Positions 29,215-39,072 of a stretch of DNA of 64,000 nucleotides are shown here, in pieces. The DNA is taken from contig BPIQ01000002.1 in NCBI GenBank assembly GCA_026004195.1, positions 1-64,000 of the forward strand, written 5' to 3'. This stretch comes from Candidatus Binatia bacterium. Lineage in GTDB: Bacteria; Desulfobacterota; Binatia; HRBIN30; BPIQ01. Position numbers and translations under genes: made by a program. Within the stretch, counting starts at the first letter, position 1, and each line of letters opens with the position of its first letter. The notes under the pieces were generated by a model, which was given only the letters and a program-made list of their open reading frames with translations, made no database searches and was not told the origin of the DNA.

Positions 29215-30759
29215 CTAGCGCGGTGGCCGACTCCCGCCGAGCGAAGCAATCTCCTGCGCGAGAGCCTCCTCGCCGAGCCGTCGCGCGTGCTCGAGGACGC
29301 GCGCTTTCCAGAAGACGCCGAACGCCCAGGAATCGAAGCGTGGGCTCCCGAGGACGTTCCGGGCGAGAGCCAGAACCCGTTCGCGGCCCTGCTCCTTCCG
29401 GCCGGCAGCGAGATCGATCAGTGCCTCGAGCGTCCCCACGTAGTGGTCGGCGAAAGCCGGTGCTCCGTACTCCAGAGAACTGCCCCGCATCGAGGCGAGA
29501 AACTCCTCTCGAGCCCCGCGCGAGCGGTCTCGCGCCTTTCGTGCTTCTTCGGTCCTGCCGAGAGCGAGCAGGGCTTCGCCCTCGAGGGCGGCTCCGAGCA
29601 TCCGCGCAGCCGGAGAATCGCGACCGGAAAGGTTTTTTGCGGCCTCGAGAGCTTCGGCGGCACGGCCCCGCGAAAGGAGGTATTCGGGCCAGTTGGCCGC
29701 ATAGACGCCGGCGAACCGGCCCTGCATTCGCAGCTCGAACGCCTCGCGCAACGCCGCTTCGGCTTCCTTTTCGCGGCCGAGCCGAAAGCGCAGGGCACCG
29801 AGAAGATGCAGGTTGTGGCCGAAGTGCCAGTCTTCGGAAGGAGGCACGCCTTCCCGCGCGGCCCAGGCCCGGTGGAGGCGGTCCGCCTTCTCGAACTGAA
29901 GCAACGCTTCCTCCCAGCGTCCCAGGCCCGGCAGGACGTGCCCGTACATGTGCTGGGCGTGCGGCACTTCCGGTGCGGCCCGCGCGTAACGCCGCCCGTA
30001 CTCGGCGGCAAGCTCCGGCCGCCCGATGTTCTCGTAAGAGTGCGTGAGGTAGTGAAGAGCGCCCAGGTGAGCTGGGTCGCGGCGCAGGGCAGTTTCGTAG
30101 AACGCAATGGCCGCCACGCCGCCGAACTGGCCGCGTCCCCAGGGACTCGGCTCTTCGGCGTTCCCGCGCAGCACCCAGGCGTGCGGATCTTCGGGGTCGA
30201 AGGCCACGAGCGCTTCCACTTCCCGCTTGTAGGCGAGATGAAGCTCCGCTCGTTCCTCCGGAGCCGCCCGCTGCGCTTCCCAGGCGGCCTCGAGCGCCCG
30301 CACCCAGAGCCGCGAGCGTTCGTCCCGGGCCAGGCGCTTTGCCCGATCGAGGTGCTCCGCGGCTTCCTCGGGTGCATCGAGGGCGGCGTACGCGCGAAAA
30401 AGGCCCAGGTGCGCGAGCCCGAGCTCGGGGTCGTGCCGTAGAGCCTCGTGGAAAGAGCGAGCCGCGTCGATCCAGGCGTAGGAAGCGAGAAGTGCCTGGC
30501 CCTGCAGGAAGTAAGCCCGAGCAGCTCCCGAGGAGCTCGGAACCTCTTCGCGCCAGGTACCGATCCCGGAAAGAAGAGGGACGGGTTTTCGAGCGAGCTC
30601 GAGCGAGGCGGGAGAAACGAAGGTGCAGAAGGCGTGCTCCTGCGCGCGCACGGGCGGCGAGAGGAAAGCTACCCGACCGGCAAGGCAAACGAGAAAAATC
30701 CCGAGCCTCCGGGCCGACACGAATCGGAGGACTTCCTTCGCGAAAAGCGAACCCCTCAC
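29215..30759 (-). CDS. Exported TPR-repeat protein
   Basis: 514 residues. An N-terminal signal sequence (LGIFLVCLAGRVAFLSPPVR then Ala) is followed by multiple tetratricopeptide repeats (ARSFHEALRHDPELGLAHLG, FYETALRRDPAHLGALHYL, ALLQFEKADRLHRAWAAREG). It probably scaffolds proteins in the periplasm. GTG at 30759 overlaps the stop of the GT39-TPR gene as GTGA, so both are made from one message. The pair suggests joint function in a glycosylation system, which is inference. Confidence 0.78.
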   Translation of the reverse strand: MRGSLFAKEVLRFVSARRLGIFLVCLAGRVAFLSPPVRAQEHAFCTFVSPASLELARKPVPLLSGIGTWREEVPSSSGAARAYFLQGQALLASYAWIDAARSFHEALRHDPELGLAHLGLFRAYAALDAPEEAAEHLDRAKRLARDERSRLWVRALEAAWEAQRAAPEERAELHLAYKREVEALVAFDPEDPHAWVLRGNAEEPSPWGRGQFGGVAAIAFYETALRRDPAHLGALHYLTHSYENIGRPELAAEYGRRYARAAPEVPHAQHMYGHVLPGLGRWEEALLQFEKADRLHRAWAAREGVPPSEDWHFGHNLHLLGALRFRLGREKEAEAALREAFELRMQGRFAGVYAANWPEYLLSRGRAAEALEAAKNLSGRDSPAARMLGAALEGEALLALGRTEEARKARDRSRGAREEFLASMRGSSLEYGAPAFADHYVGTLEALIDLAAGRKEQGRERVLALARNVLGSPRFDSWAFGVFWKARVLEHARRLGEEALAQEIASLGGSRPPR

Positions 30760-32384
30760 GGCTCCCCCAGAAGCCCGAGAAGCCGCCGCCGTCTTTCCCC
30801 GGTGGGCTCCGCCACGTAGGCCAGAAGCTCCCCGCGGGGAAGGCCGTTGCGGTGGAAAAACAGGACGGCCATGGCGGCAAGTTGCCGGTCGCCGGGATTC
30901 GAAGCAATGCCGTCGAGAAAAGCCCGCAGCGCGTCTCGGGGCCGTCCCGTCTCCTCGAACGCCAGCGCCAAGTGCACCCAGGCGATGCCGTCGGTCGGGT
31001 CGAGCCGCACCGCTTCCTCGAGGTGCCCGATGGCACGATCGGGGTGCCCGGTTTTTCTCTCGAGGATGCCCGTGTTGGCCACGATCTCGGGAATCCTGTA
31101 GTCCCAGACGCCGAAGAAGTTCCCCCACGAGAGAACGGCACCGGCAGAAAAACCCGCGAGTGTCCCGAGAAGGGAGCCGCGGGGGAGAGTGCGCAATCGT
31201 GGAAGTGCCGAGAGAAAGCCGCCGGCGAGCACGAGAAGGGGCAGGGCCAGCGGCAGGCGAAACCGGGCGTTCGTGAAAAAAACGAGGCAGGTCCCGAGGC
31301 CCAGAAAGGCGGGCGCCGAAAGAGCCCAGGCGAAACGGCCGAAGGGCAGGACGAAAAGCGCGGCCGCGGCCAGCGGCACGAGATAACCCATGTGGAAGGG
31401 GAAGAGGTAGCCGGCGAACAGCGGGCTTTTCTCCCGCCTCCACTCGATGTCGGCGTTGTTGGGAAGCTCCCTGGCCGTCCACGTCCAGAGAAACTTCTTG
31501 CCGGCAAGCAGCAGAGCCCTTCCCGGCGCTTCTTTCCAGAAGGACAGCGCGAGGCGGCGGAAACGGCGGTCGGCGTCCGCGGCCGTACGGGACTCCTCAC
31601 GGATCGCTTCGGCAACTTCTCCTTTCCGTCCCGACACGAAGGGGCTCACGCCGTCGGAGTAGGGGTTGTTCCCGAGCCAGAGGTTCACGCCGCCGCTCGT
31701 CGTGAGCCAGACCACTTCGCCGCCGCGGAAGGCGTTCCAGGCCGGAAAGAAAAGGAGAGCCGCAAGACACGGCAGCCCCACCGCCTTCACCGCGCTCGCA
31801 CCCCCGCGCCGCAACGCATCGAGAAAGACCGGCGGATAGGCCAGGACCGCGTTCGAGCGGACGAAAAGAGCCGCCGCCCAGGCCGCACCCGAGACCAACC
31901 AGAGGCCGGGCTTCGACCCTTCGTCCCGTCCCGGGGCCAGAACCGAGGCAGCGAAACCGCCCGCGACCGTCGCGAGAAAGAGCGTGGCGGGCAGGAGCTC
32001 CGCGCAATAGTAGACGAAGGGCCCGTAGAGCGCCGCGAGGACTCCCGTCGCCACCGCCGCCCCCGGGCCGAAAAGCCGCCGCGCGGCGGCGGCGAGAAAC
32101 ACGACGACCAGGGCCCCGAGAAAGCACTGCACCCAGGCGACGGCACGGGGCTCGGGGCCGAAAAGGGCGTAGACGGAGGCGACGAAGTAGGGATACCCCG
32201 GCGCCTGTTCGTAAGGCGGGAGCGGCCCGCGGCCCGAGAGGATCGCTTTCGCCCAGAGGTCGTAGCGCGCCGCGTTGGTCTGGAGGTGCGAGAAAAAAGG
32301 CGTCTCCGGAAGCGACGCGACATAGAAGAGCCGCACGGCGAGCGCAAAAACGAAAAGCAGCGCGAGCGTCCCTCTCGAACCCAT
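30756..32384 (-). CDS. GT39-like membrane glycosyltransferase with C-terminal TPR
   Basis: 542 residues. After the first helix (TLALLFVFALAVRLFYVASL) come acidic and aromatic residues and QAPGYPYFVASVYALFG, the PGYP pattern of GT39/PMT enzymes, then about nine further helices. The C-terminal 120 residues hold at least two TPR units (HPDRAIGHLEEAVRLDPTDG, RPRDALRAFLDGIASNPGD) facing the outside. ATG at 32384 has AAGGG upstream and diverges from the FKBP gene across 66 bases. Domain order parallels known PMT-TPR proteins such as eukaryotic TMTC, but specificity is unknown. Confidence 0.8.
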   Translation of the reverse strand: MGSRGTLALLFVFALAVRLFYVASLPETPFFSHLQTNAARYDLWAKAILSGRGPLPPYEQAPGYPYFVASVYALFGPEPRAVAWVQCFLGALVVVFLAAAARRLFGPGAAVATGVLAALYGPFVYYCAELLPATLFLATVAGGFAASVLAPGRDEGSKPGLWLVSGAAWAAALFVRSNAVLAYPPVFLDALRRGGASAVKAVGLPCLAALLFFPAWNAFRGGEVVWLTTSGGVNLWLGNNPYSDGVSPFVSGRKGEVAEAIREESRTAADADRRFRRLALSFWKEAPGRALLLAGKKFLWTWTARELPNNADIEWRREKSPLFAGYLFPFHMGYLVPLAAAALFVLPFGRFAWALSAPAFLGLGTCLVFFTNARFRLPLALPLLVLAGGFLSALPRLRTLPRGSLLGTLAGFSAGAVLSWGNFFGVWDYRIPEIVANTGILERKTGHPDRAIGHLEEAVRLDPTDGIAWVHLALAFEETGRPRDALRAFLDGIASNPGDRQLAAMAVLFFHRNGLPRGELLAYVAEPTGERRRRLLGLLGEP

Positions 32385-32450
32385 TCCTTTCCCTTGAACG
32401 GCGAAGACAATCCACGTAAGGGCACGAAAAAGCAAAGGGGGAGTCTCGTC

Positions 32451-33122
32451 ATGCGGACCGTGCTCGTGGTGCTGCTCTTGCTTTTCTCGTGGGCCAACAT
32501 GGCGCCTGCGGGCGAGCTCGCGCTCGAAACCGAGGAGCAAAAGACGATTTACGCCCTGGGACTCGCCGTGGCGCAGAGCCTCGCCCGCTACGACCTTTCT
32601 CCGGAAGAGCTCGAAATCGTCGAGAAGGCGATCGAAGACTCGCTTCTCCGGGGCAAAACCGAACTCGACCTGCGCAGCTACAGGCTCGACATCCAGAAGC
32701 TCGCCCACTCGCGCCAGGCGCGGGTGGCCGAGAGAGAAAAGGCGGCCGGAGCCGAGTTTCTCGCAAAAGCCGCCGCCGAAAAGGGCGCGAAGAAACTGCC
32801 CTCGGGCCTCGTCTACCGGGAAATCCGGCCGGGGACGGGAAAAAGCCCGGGCCCCACGGACAAGGTGAAGGTCCACTACCACGGGACCTTGCGCGACGGC
32901 ACCGTGTTCGACAGCTCGGTCGAGCGCGGCGAGCCGGCCGTGTTCGCGTTGAACCGCGTCATCCCGTGCTGGACCGAGGGGCTCCAGCTCATGAAGGTCG
33001 GAGGAAAAAGTCGGCTCGTCTGCCCTCCCGAGATCGCCTACGGCGACCGCGGCTCGCCGCCCAGGATCCCGCCCGGCGCCACGCTTTCCTTCGAGGTGGA
33101 ACTCCTCGACATCGTGGAGTGA
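32451..33122 (+). CDS. FKBP-type peptidyl-prolyl isomerase (exported)
   Basis: Folding catalyst for proline bonds. It has a signal peptide (MRTVLVVLLLLFSWANMAPA), an N-terminal helical dimerisation domain of the FkpA/Mip type (IYALGLAVAQSLARYDLSPE), then the FKBP domain with VKVHYHGTLRDGTVFDSS, EGLQLMKVGGKSRLVCPPE, AYGDRGSPPRIPPGATLSF. It is 223 residues, typical of periplasmic forms. GGGGGAG lies seven bases before the ATG. The acyl-CoA synthetase start follows after four bases. Confidence 0.92.
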   Translation: MRTVLVVLLLLFSWANMAPAGELALETEEQKTIYALGLAVAQSLARYDLSPEELEIVEKAIEDSLLRGKTELDLRSYRLDIQKLAHSRQARVAEREKAAGAEFLAKAAAEKGAKKLPSGLVYREIRPGTGKSPGPTDKVKVHYHGTLRDGTVFDSSVERGEPAVFALNRVIPCWTEGLQLMKVGGKSRLVCPPEIAYGDRGSPPRIPPGATLSFEVELLDIVE

Positions 33123-33126
33123 GTCC

Positions 33127-35017
33127 GTGGCACGGATCGACTCGCTCCTGCGCGAACGCGAGGTCTTCCCTCCGCCGCCGCACATCGTCGAGCGCTCCCT
33201 GGTGCCGGACTACGAAACGCACTACGCTCGAAGCCTCGAGGACGTCGAAGGGTACTGGGAGGAGGTAGCCCGCGGGTTCGAATGGTTCCGCCCCTGGGAG
33301 CGCGTCCTCGAGGTCGATTACCCGAACGCGCGCTGGTTCACGGGGGCACGCTGCAACATCGTCTGGAACTGCCTCGACCGCCACCTCCGCACGGAGCGAC
33401 GGAACAAGATCGCTCTTCTCTGGCTCGGAGAAAACGGGGAAGAGCGCGTCTTTTCCTTCGCGCGCGTCCACCGGGAGGTCTCGCGTCTCGCGAGCGCGCT
33501 CCGGAATCTCGGGGTGCGGAAAGGAGACCGCGTCGTCCTCTACATGCCGCTCGTCCCCGAAGGCATCTTCGCCATGCTCGCCTGCGCGCGCATCGGGGCC
33601 GTGCACAGCGTGGTCTACGCGGGTCTCGGCGCCGCGGCTCTCCGCGACCGCATCCGGGACGCCGGCGCCCGGACGGTCGTCTTCACCGACGTCGGCTACC
33701 GCCGCGGCAGGCAGGTACCGCTCGCCTCGATCGCTCGCGAGGCCCTCGAGGAGTGCCCGGACGTGGAGCACGCGGTCGTCCACCGGCGGGACGAAAAAAC
33801 GGAGCTTCGCGCCGGGCGGGAGAGGGATCTCGGAGAGCTTCTCGCGAGCGCCTCCGCCGAGTGCCCGGTCGAAGAAATGGACAGCGAAGACTGGCTTTTC
33901 CTCCTCTACACGTCGGGCTCCACGGGAAGACCCAAAGGGTGCGCCTACGTCCACGGAGGCTACATGGTGGGCGCGACGCATCTCTGGCGACTCCTCCTCG
34001 ACGTCCACGACGAGGACCTCTACTGGTGCATGTCGGACATCGGTTGGATCGTCGGCCACTCCACGATGGTCTACGGTCCCTGGTGCAACGGGACGACGAT
34101 CCTCGTGCGCGAGGGCACGCCGGACTTCCCGCATCCGGGGATCGTCTGGGAGATCGTGGAGCGGTACGGCGTGAGCAAGATGTTCCTCGCCCCCACGGCG
34201 CTCCGGATGTTCTTGCGGGCGGGCGAAGAGTGGCCGCGAAAATACGACCTCCGAAGCCTCGAGGTCGTGGCCTGCGCGGGCGAGCCCCTGAACCCGGAAG
34301 CCTTTCGGTGGGCGCACCGACACATCCTCCGGGGGCGGGGCGTTCTCGTGGACAACTGGTGGCAGACCGAGACCGCAGCGCCCGTGCTCGGAACCCTGCC
34401 CTCCTACCCCGCCAAGCCCGGCCGCGTGGGCAAACCCTTTCCGGGCTACCGCGTCGAGGTTCTCGACGCTCAGGGAAAGCCCGTGGGTCCCCACGAGGGA
34501 GGTCTTCTCTGCATCCGCGGCTTCGCCCCGCAAATGTTCCGGACGGTCTGGGGAGACCACGGCCGGTACGAGGAGTCCTTCCGGCGCTTTCCCGGCGTGT
34601 ACGTGGCGAGCGACGTCGCGACCGTGGACGAGGACGGCTACGTGGCCGTCCTCGGTCGAGCGGACGACGTGCTCAACGTGGCCGGACACAGGATCGGCAC
34701 CGCCGAGGTGGAATCCGCGCTGGTGAGCCACCCCGCCGTGGGCGAAGCGGCCGTGGTGGGAAAACCCGACCCGGTGAAAGGAGAAGCCATCAAGGCCTTC
34801 GTCCTGCTGCGCGCGGGAACCCCGCCGCAGCCCGTCTCTGGAGGCGGAGCTGCGCGAGCACGTCCGCAAGCTCCTCGGCCCCATCGCCTCTCCGGCCGAG
34901 ATCGAGTTCGTCCCGAGCCTCCCCAAGACGCGCTCCGGAAAGATCCTCCGGCGCGTCTTGCGCGCCCGCGAGCTCGGCACGGACCCGGGCGACCTCACCA
35001 CGATCGAGGAAGGCTGA
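33127..35017 (+). CDS. Acetyl-CoA synthetase-like acyl-CoA ligase (frameshifted near 3' end)
   Basis: AMP-forming ligase that activates acetate or another short acid to its CoA thioester. An ACS N-terminal domain is followed by the P-loop [26 protein letters not shown] and [20 protein letters not shown]. The frame changes once at the CCC of 34831-34833, after [12 protein letters not shown]. The continuation ([20 protein letters not shown], then the catalytic lysine motif [11 protein letters not shown]) is in the next frame and ends at 35017. Removing one C restores about 630 residues, normal for the family. GTG at 33127 follows the FKBP stop by four bases. As given, the protein would lack its catalytic Lys. 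Confidence 0.85.
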
Positions 35018-35119
35018 CCCATCTCGAGCGCGGAGCCCCGGGGAGACTCCCGGGTACGAGAGAGGCGCCACACCGACGTGCCGCGTCGCCCAGGACGCAG
35101 GCGCGCGGGACGCGCGCGG

Positions 35120-35959
35120 TCAACGGGAGAGATAGCTGCGGCTGAAAATGTTGTCCGGCAGGTCCACGTCGTAGGTGACGTCGGTCGTGACCAGCGTGGA
35201 CTTCGTTCCGGACTTCAGGTTTTCCATCGTCTGCTCGACCGGCGTCCAGAAGCCCTCGATTTTCTCGAGCTTGGTGACGCGCCAGACCTTCAGCGGCTTC
35301 CCCTCCAGGTCGAAAAACTCCGTCCGCAGGACGACGAGGTCCGCGGGATCGATCGCCATCACGACCTTGCCGTAGAGCTGTCCTTCGAGGCTTTTCGGCA
35401 GGGCCTCGACGAGACGGAGCTTGCGGCCGTCCAGGGTTTCCTCACCCACGTAGCGGTAGTCGTACTCCGCCAGGTCGGGGGCCACCAGGTCGGACACGTA
35501 GAAGTCCGAGCCGAGGAAGGGCTGCTTGCGCGTTTCGTCGGCGATGCGAATGGCCCGCCGGAGGGCGGGAACGTAGATGAACTGCTCGTCGCGGCCTTCG
35601 GTCCTCTCGAAAAAGAGAAAGCGGGTGTCCTTCACGTCGTGCGGTGCGGTTACCTCCATGTAGTTCGCGAAGACCTCGCCCTGCTTTTTGTGCCGGAGTT
35701 CGAGCTGACGCTCCCAGCCACGGGTAGAGGAAAGCGTCATGCGCGCCTCGAACGGCCGGTCCGGCGTGTTCTCGACGACGCGGCGGACGAGCTCGCGGGG
35801 CCCGACCTCGCCGGTGCCGTCACCCGCCACGGGGCCGGCAGCCAGCGAGAAGGGGGCCAGAAAGAACAGAAGGCCCACAACGCATACGGCGGAAAGCCCC
35901 GGACGCGACGGAGCGCGTCCCTCCGGGGGAACGTGGCCCTCGACGATACGAACCGCCAT
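35120..35959 (-). CDS. LolA-like outer-membrane lipoprotein-sorting protein
   Basis: Soluble periplasmic beta-sheet protein of the LolA-like group that travels with RND/MMPL exporters; the exporter gene lies directly upstream. Visible motifs are YVPALRRAIRIADETRKQPF, FLGSDFYVSDLVAPDLAEYD and LVVLRTEFFDLEGKPLKVWR. A hydrophobic signal (LLFFLAPFSLAAGPVAG) starts near codon 28. The start is uncertain: ATG at 35959 would place a REP hairpin (35901-35920) in the coding region, while GTG at 35878 gives a short signal without positive residues. Neither has a ribosome site. It may carry lipids or a hydrophobic cargo from the exporter to the outer membrane. Confidence 0.72.
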   Translation of the reverse strand: MAVRIVEGHVPPEGRAPSRPGLSAVCVVGLLFFLAPFSLAAGPVAGDGTGEVGPRELVRRVVENTPDRPFEARMTLSSTRGWERQLELRHKKQGEVFANYMEVTAPHDVKDTRFLFFERTEGRDEQFIYVPALRRAIRIADETRKQPFLGSDFYVSDLVAPDLAEYDYRYVGEETLDGRKLRLVEALPKSLEGQLYGKVVMAIDPADLVVLRTEFFDLEGKPLKVWRVTKLEKIEGFWTPVEQTMENLKSGTKSTLVTTDVTYDVDLPDNIFSRSYLSR

Positions 35960-36076
35960 CTCGGACGCGAGCGGCCGCGTCGATCCCCTCCCCCCCGGAC
36001 GCGACGGAGCGCGTCCCTCCGGGTCGTTCGCGCCACTCCGTGCCCGGGATCCGGAGGGCCACGCTCTGTCGTGGCC
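35901..36076 (-). repeat. REP-like palindrome cluster 5
   Basis: Type A hairpins at 35901-35920 and 35997-36016, a variant with a NotI-like centre at 35963-35982, and type B at 36057-36076. It fills most of the 35960-36225 gap between the LolA-like gene and the exporter gene and may run into the LolA-like reading frame. Orientation is as in clusters 2-4. Confidence 0.85.
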
Positions 36077-36225
36077 GTGTCCCTTCGAGGCACCGCCCGT
36101 CATAGCACATGCGACCGCCGTTCGGTTTGCGACCTCTTCTCGTCTTTCCATCGATCCCCCTTTTTCGTTCCCCTTCTTGTCGTGCTTCGTCACTCCTGCT
36201 TGCCGACGAGCCGCTCCGTTCTCTT

Positions 36226-38944
36226 TCACGACGCCGCTCGCGCAGGCCGCGCAGCGGCGAGCTGATCCGTCGTCGTCTCGAGCCGGTCGCTCAGGATGCG
36301 CGTGAGGTTCAAGAAAACGCGGGCGGCAATGCGCGGGTAGCGGCGCGGGAGGCGGCGCAAAAAGGCCCGGTCCAGGATCAGGTATTCGGCCTCCTCGACG
36401 ACGATCACATCGGCCGTCCGCGGCTGGTGCCGTACGAGCCCCATCTCGCCCACGACGTCGCCCCGGCCGAGCGAGCGCAGGACGGGACCTTCCGCGTCCC
36501 TGCGAACCTCGGCCCGCCCGCCCAGTAGCACGTAGAGCTCGTCCCGCAGCTCCCCGCGCCGCGTGATCGCCGTGCCCGCCGGAGCGTTCGCAAGCCGCGC
36601 CATGAGTACGACGATCTTGGCCTGGAAAGGCCGGAGGCCGTGGAAAAGCGGGATTTGCTTGTGCGGCTCGGGCCCGAGCTTCAAAAAGAGCACTTCCCAG
36701 AGCGTCACGATCTTCGTCGTCATCAGGACGGCCGGCGTGAGCACGAGGTCCGAGAGGAGTGCGATGCCCATCGTCGTGGCCGAAAGGAGCCCGAAGTCCT
36801 GGACGGGCCGGAAGTTCGAAAGGCAGACGACGAGAAAGCCTGCCGCGAGCGCGACGCTCGTGAAGACGATCGGGCTTCCCACCGTGCGTGCCGCTTCCGC
36901 GACGGCCTTCGCCTGATCGGCGGTTTTGCGGAGGCCGGCGTTGAAGGCCGTGAGGTAGTGGATCGTGTCGTCCACGGCGATCCCGATGGCGAGGGCGGCA
37001 ATGAGCGCGGTGGAGATGTTGAGGTCGAACCCCCACCAGCCCATGAGCCCGAAGAGAAGCAGGATCGGCACGACGTTCGGTACGAGCGAGAGAAGGCCGA
37101 CGCGAAGGGAAAGGAAGAGCACCGACATCAGGACGAAAAGGACGAAGACCACCTGCCAGAGGCCGGTGACCTGTCCCCGAACGAGTGCGTCCGCCGAGCG
37201 GGCGAGCAGCACGATCGTGCCGGTCGGCCGCACCGTCACCCCGCGGGGGAAATGCTCGCGCGCGAAGGCGGTGATGTTGTCGACCAGCGCGTCGATGTCC
37301 CCGGAGCTCGAAAGCCGCGTCCGGACCACCACGTTGGCGCGCGAGAGGTCCCGGTTGGCCACGCCCTCGATTTCGGCAGGATCCACGAGAAGGAGGAGCT
37401 GCTCGATTTCCTCCTGCGAGGCCGGCAGCGGCGGGGCTTCGGGATCGAGAGCCCTACGGACGAGGTAGAGGTAGTCGACGAGGGAAAGCGTGGTGTCGAC
37501 ACCGGGGAGCGTTTCCACGTAGCGCTGGAGTTCGTGTATCGCGCGCAGGACCCGGAGCCGCGTGACGGCTCGCGGTTCGTCCCCCGTCACGACGACGGAA
37601 AGGGGCTGCGTCCCGGCGAGCTTTTCCGAGATCTCGCGGTTCTCCACCCGCACGTGGTCCCGCGGGGAGAAAAAGCCCAGGTAGTCGGTCTCGACGCCCA
37701 GGTTCCGGACACCCCAGACCGCGAGCCCGCAAGCCACGGCTCCGCCGAACAGCACCAGGTTCCGCCTGCGGACGGCGAAGTCTCCGACCGAAGCGACAAG
37801 GGACGAAACTCGTTCGCGCCGATGTTCCCGAATGCGCTGCTGGACGCGGGAGGACGGCAAGGAACGCCGGCACGACCGTGAACGACGCGAAGAGAACGGC
37901 CGAGATCCCGAAGACCGAAAAAGCGCCGAATTCGCGGATGGCCGGGATCGGGGTCAAGAGAAAGCTCGCGAACCCCACGACGGTGGTCAGCGCCGCGACG
38001 AAAACGGGAAGCCGGACTTCCTCGAGCATGGCCGAGGCCGCCTCGCTCCCGGAGCCCGCGCCTTCGGCCGCACGGTAGTACTGCGCCATCATGTGGATCG
38101 CGTAGGCGACGCCGATCGCCATGAGCAGCGGAGGCAAGACCAGTGTCCCCATCGTGATCCTGGCTCCGAGGGCCGACATGAACCCCGTCGTCCAGACGAC
38201 TCCGACCAGAACCGCAGCGAGCGGGACGAACACCCCCCGAAGCGTCCGGAATTCGAGCAGCAGCACGACCATCGCGAGCAGCACGGCGAGGGGAAGGAAT
38301 CTCGCCGTGTCTTCCATCATGTAGCGGGCCGCGTGCACCTTGATCGTCGGGATTCCCGTGAGCGCGAAGCGCTCGGGACCTTCGTAGTTGCGGAGCACGG
38401 CCCGAACCCGGCCGTCGAGACCGCTCGCGATGAGCTCGTCGTCGCTCATCCGCTCGAAGCTCAGCGTGATCGCCGCGGCGCGGGCGTCCGGGGACACCAC
38501 GTTCCGGACGTAGATCGGCGTGGAGAGCACCCTCTCGCGAAAGGCTCGCGCCTCGGCATCGGTGCGGGGCAGAGAGCGAAGGAGCCGGCCCGTTCGCAAC
38601 CCCTCGTCGGTGAGCTCCACGCCCTCCACGGTCGTGAGCCCCACGGCCTCGCGGATCCCCTCCAGGCTCGCGAGCTCGCGGGTCACGGCGTCGATTTTCT
38701 CGAGCGTGGAAGGACGGAAGACGTCCTCCGCGAAAACGCCGACGACCCCGATCTCCTCGCTCCCGAACTCCTCGCGGACCTGTTCGTAGAAAAGGCGTTC
38801 GGGATCGCCCGACGGAAGGAGCTTTTCGATCGAGCTGTCGACCTCGAGCGACGCGGCAAAAAAACCGAAACCCGCCGTGAGGAGTGCCGCTAGCGCGAGC
38901 GTCGCGTAGGGGCGGCGAACGGGAAGGCCCAGAAGGCCTTTCAT
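36226..38944 (-). CDS. RND/MMPL-family exporter with C-terminal cyclic-nucleotide-binding domain (frameshifted)
   Basis: Proton-driven exporter of the MMPL/hopanoid-transporter type. Each half has one helix, a periplasmic loop and five helices; LPPLLMAIGVAYAIHMMAQY and ALAIGIAVDDTIHYLTAFNA are the conserved helix-4 motifs. After the last helix comes a cNMP-binding-like domain of about 120 residues (RRGELRDELYVLLGGRAEV, SLGRGDVVGEMGLVRHQPRT). The frame changes once at 37848-37850 (CCC on the coding strand), after VVPAFLAVLP; removing one C joins the halves into about 905 residues. A true split into two half-transporters is unlikely because the first frame would then run on through 130 nonsensical residues. 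Confidence 0.82.
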
Positions 38945-39072
38945 CGAAACCGAGCCCGCGCCGTGAAGGGGACGGGCGGCTTCCCGCGCCCGGGATTCAT
39001 GCCCTTACGTATCCCGTCCGGGGAAGCCGAGCAAGGAAACGTGGGAAGCCCCGAAAATGCGTCCTGGCGCTT

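Noticed and set aside
34831-34834. Programmed +1 frameshifting as explanation of the interrupted genes
   Set aside because: The four sites share no slippery codon, stop codon or downstream structure; an extra base in the assembly is simpler.
37454-37860. Two separate half-size RND transporter genes
   Set aside because: The first frame would carry 130 residues of out-of-frame sequence; a single-base indel at 37848-37850 explains the break better.
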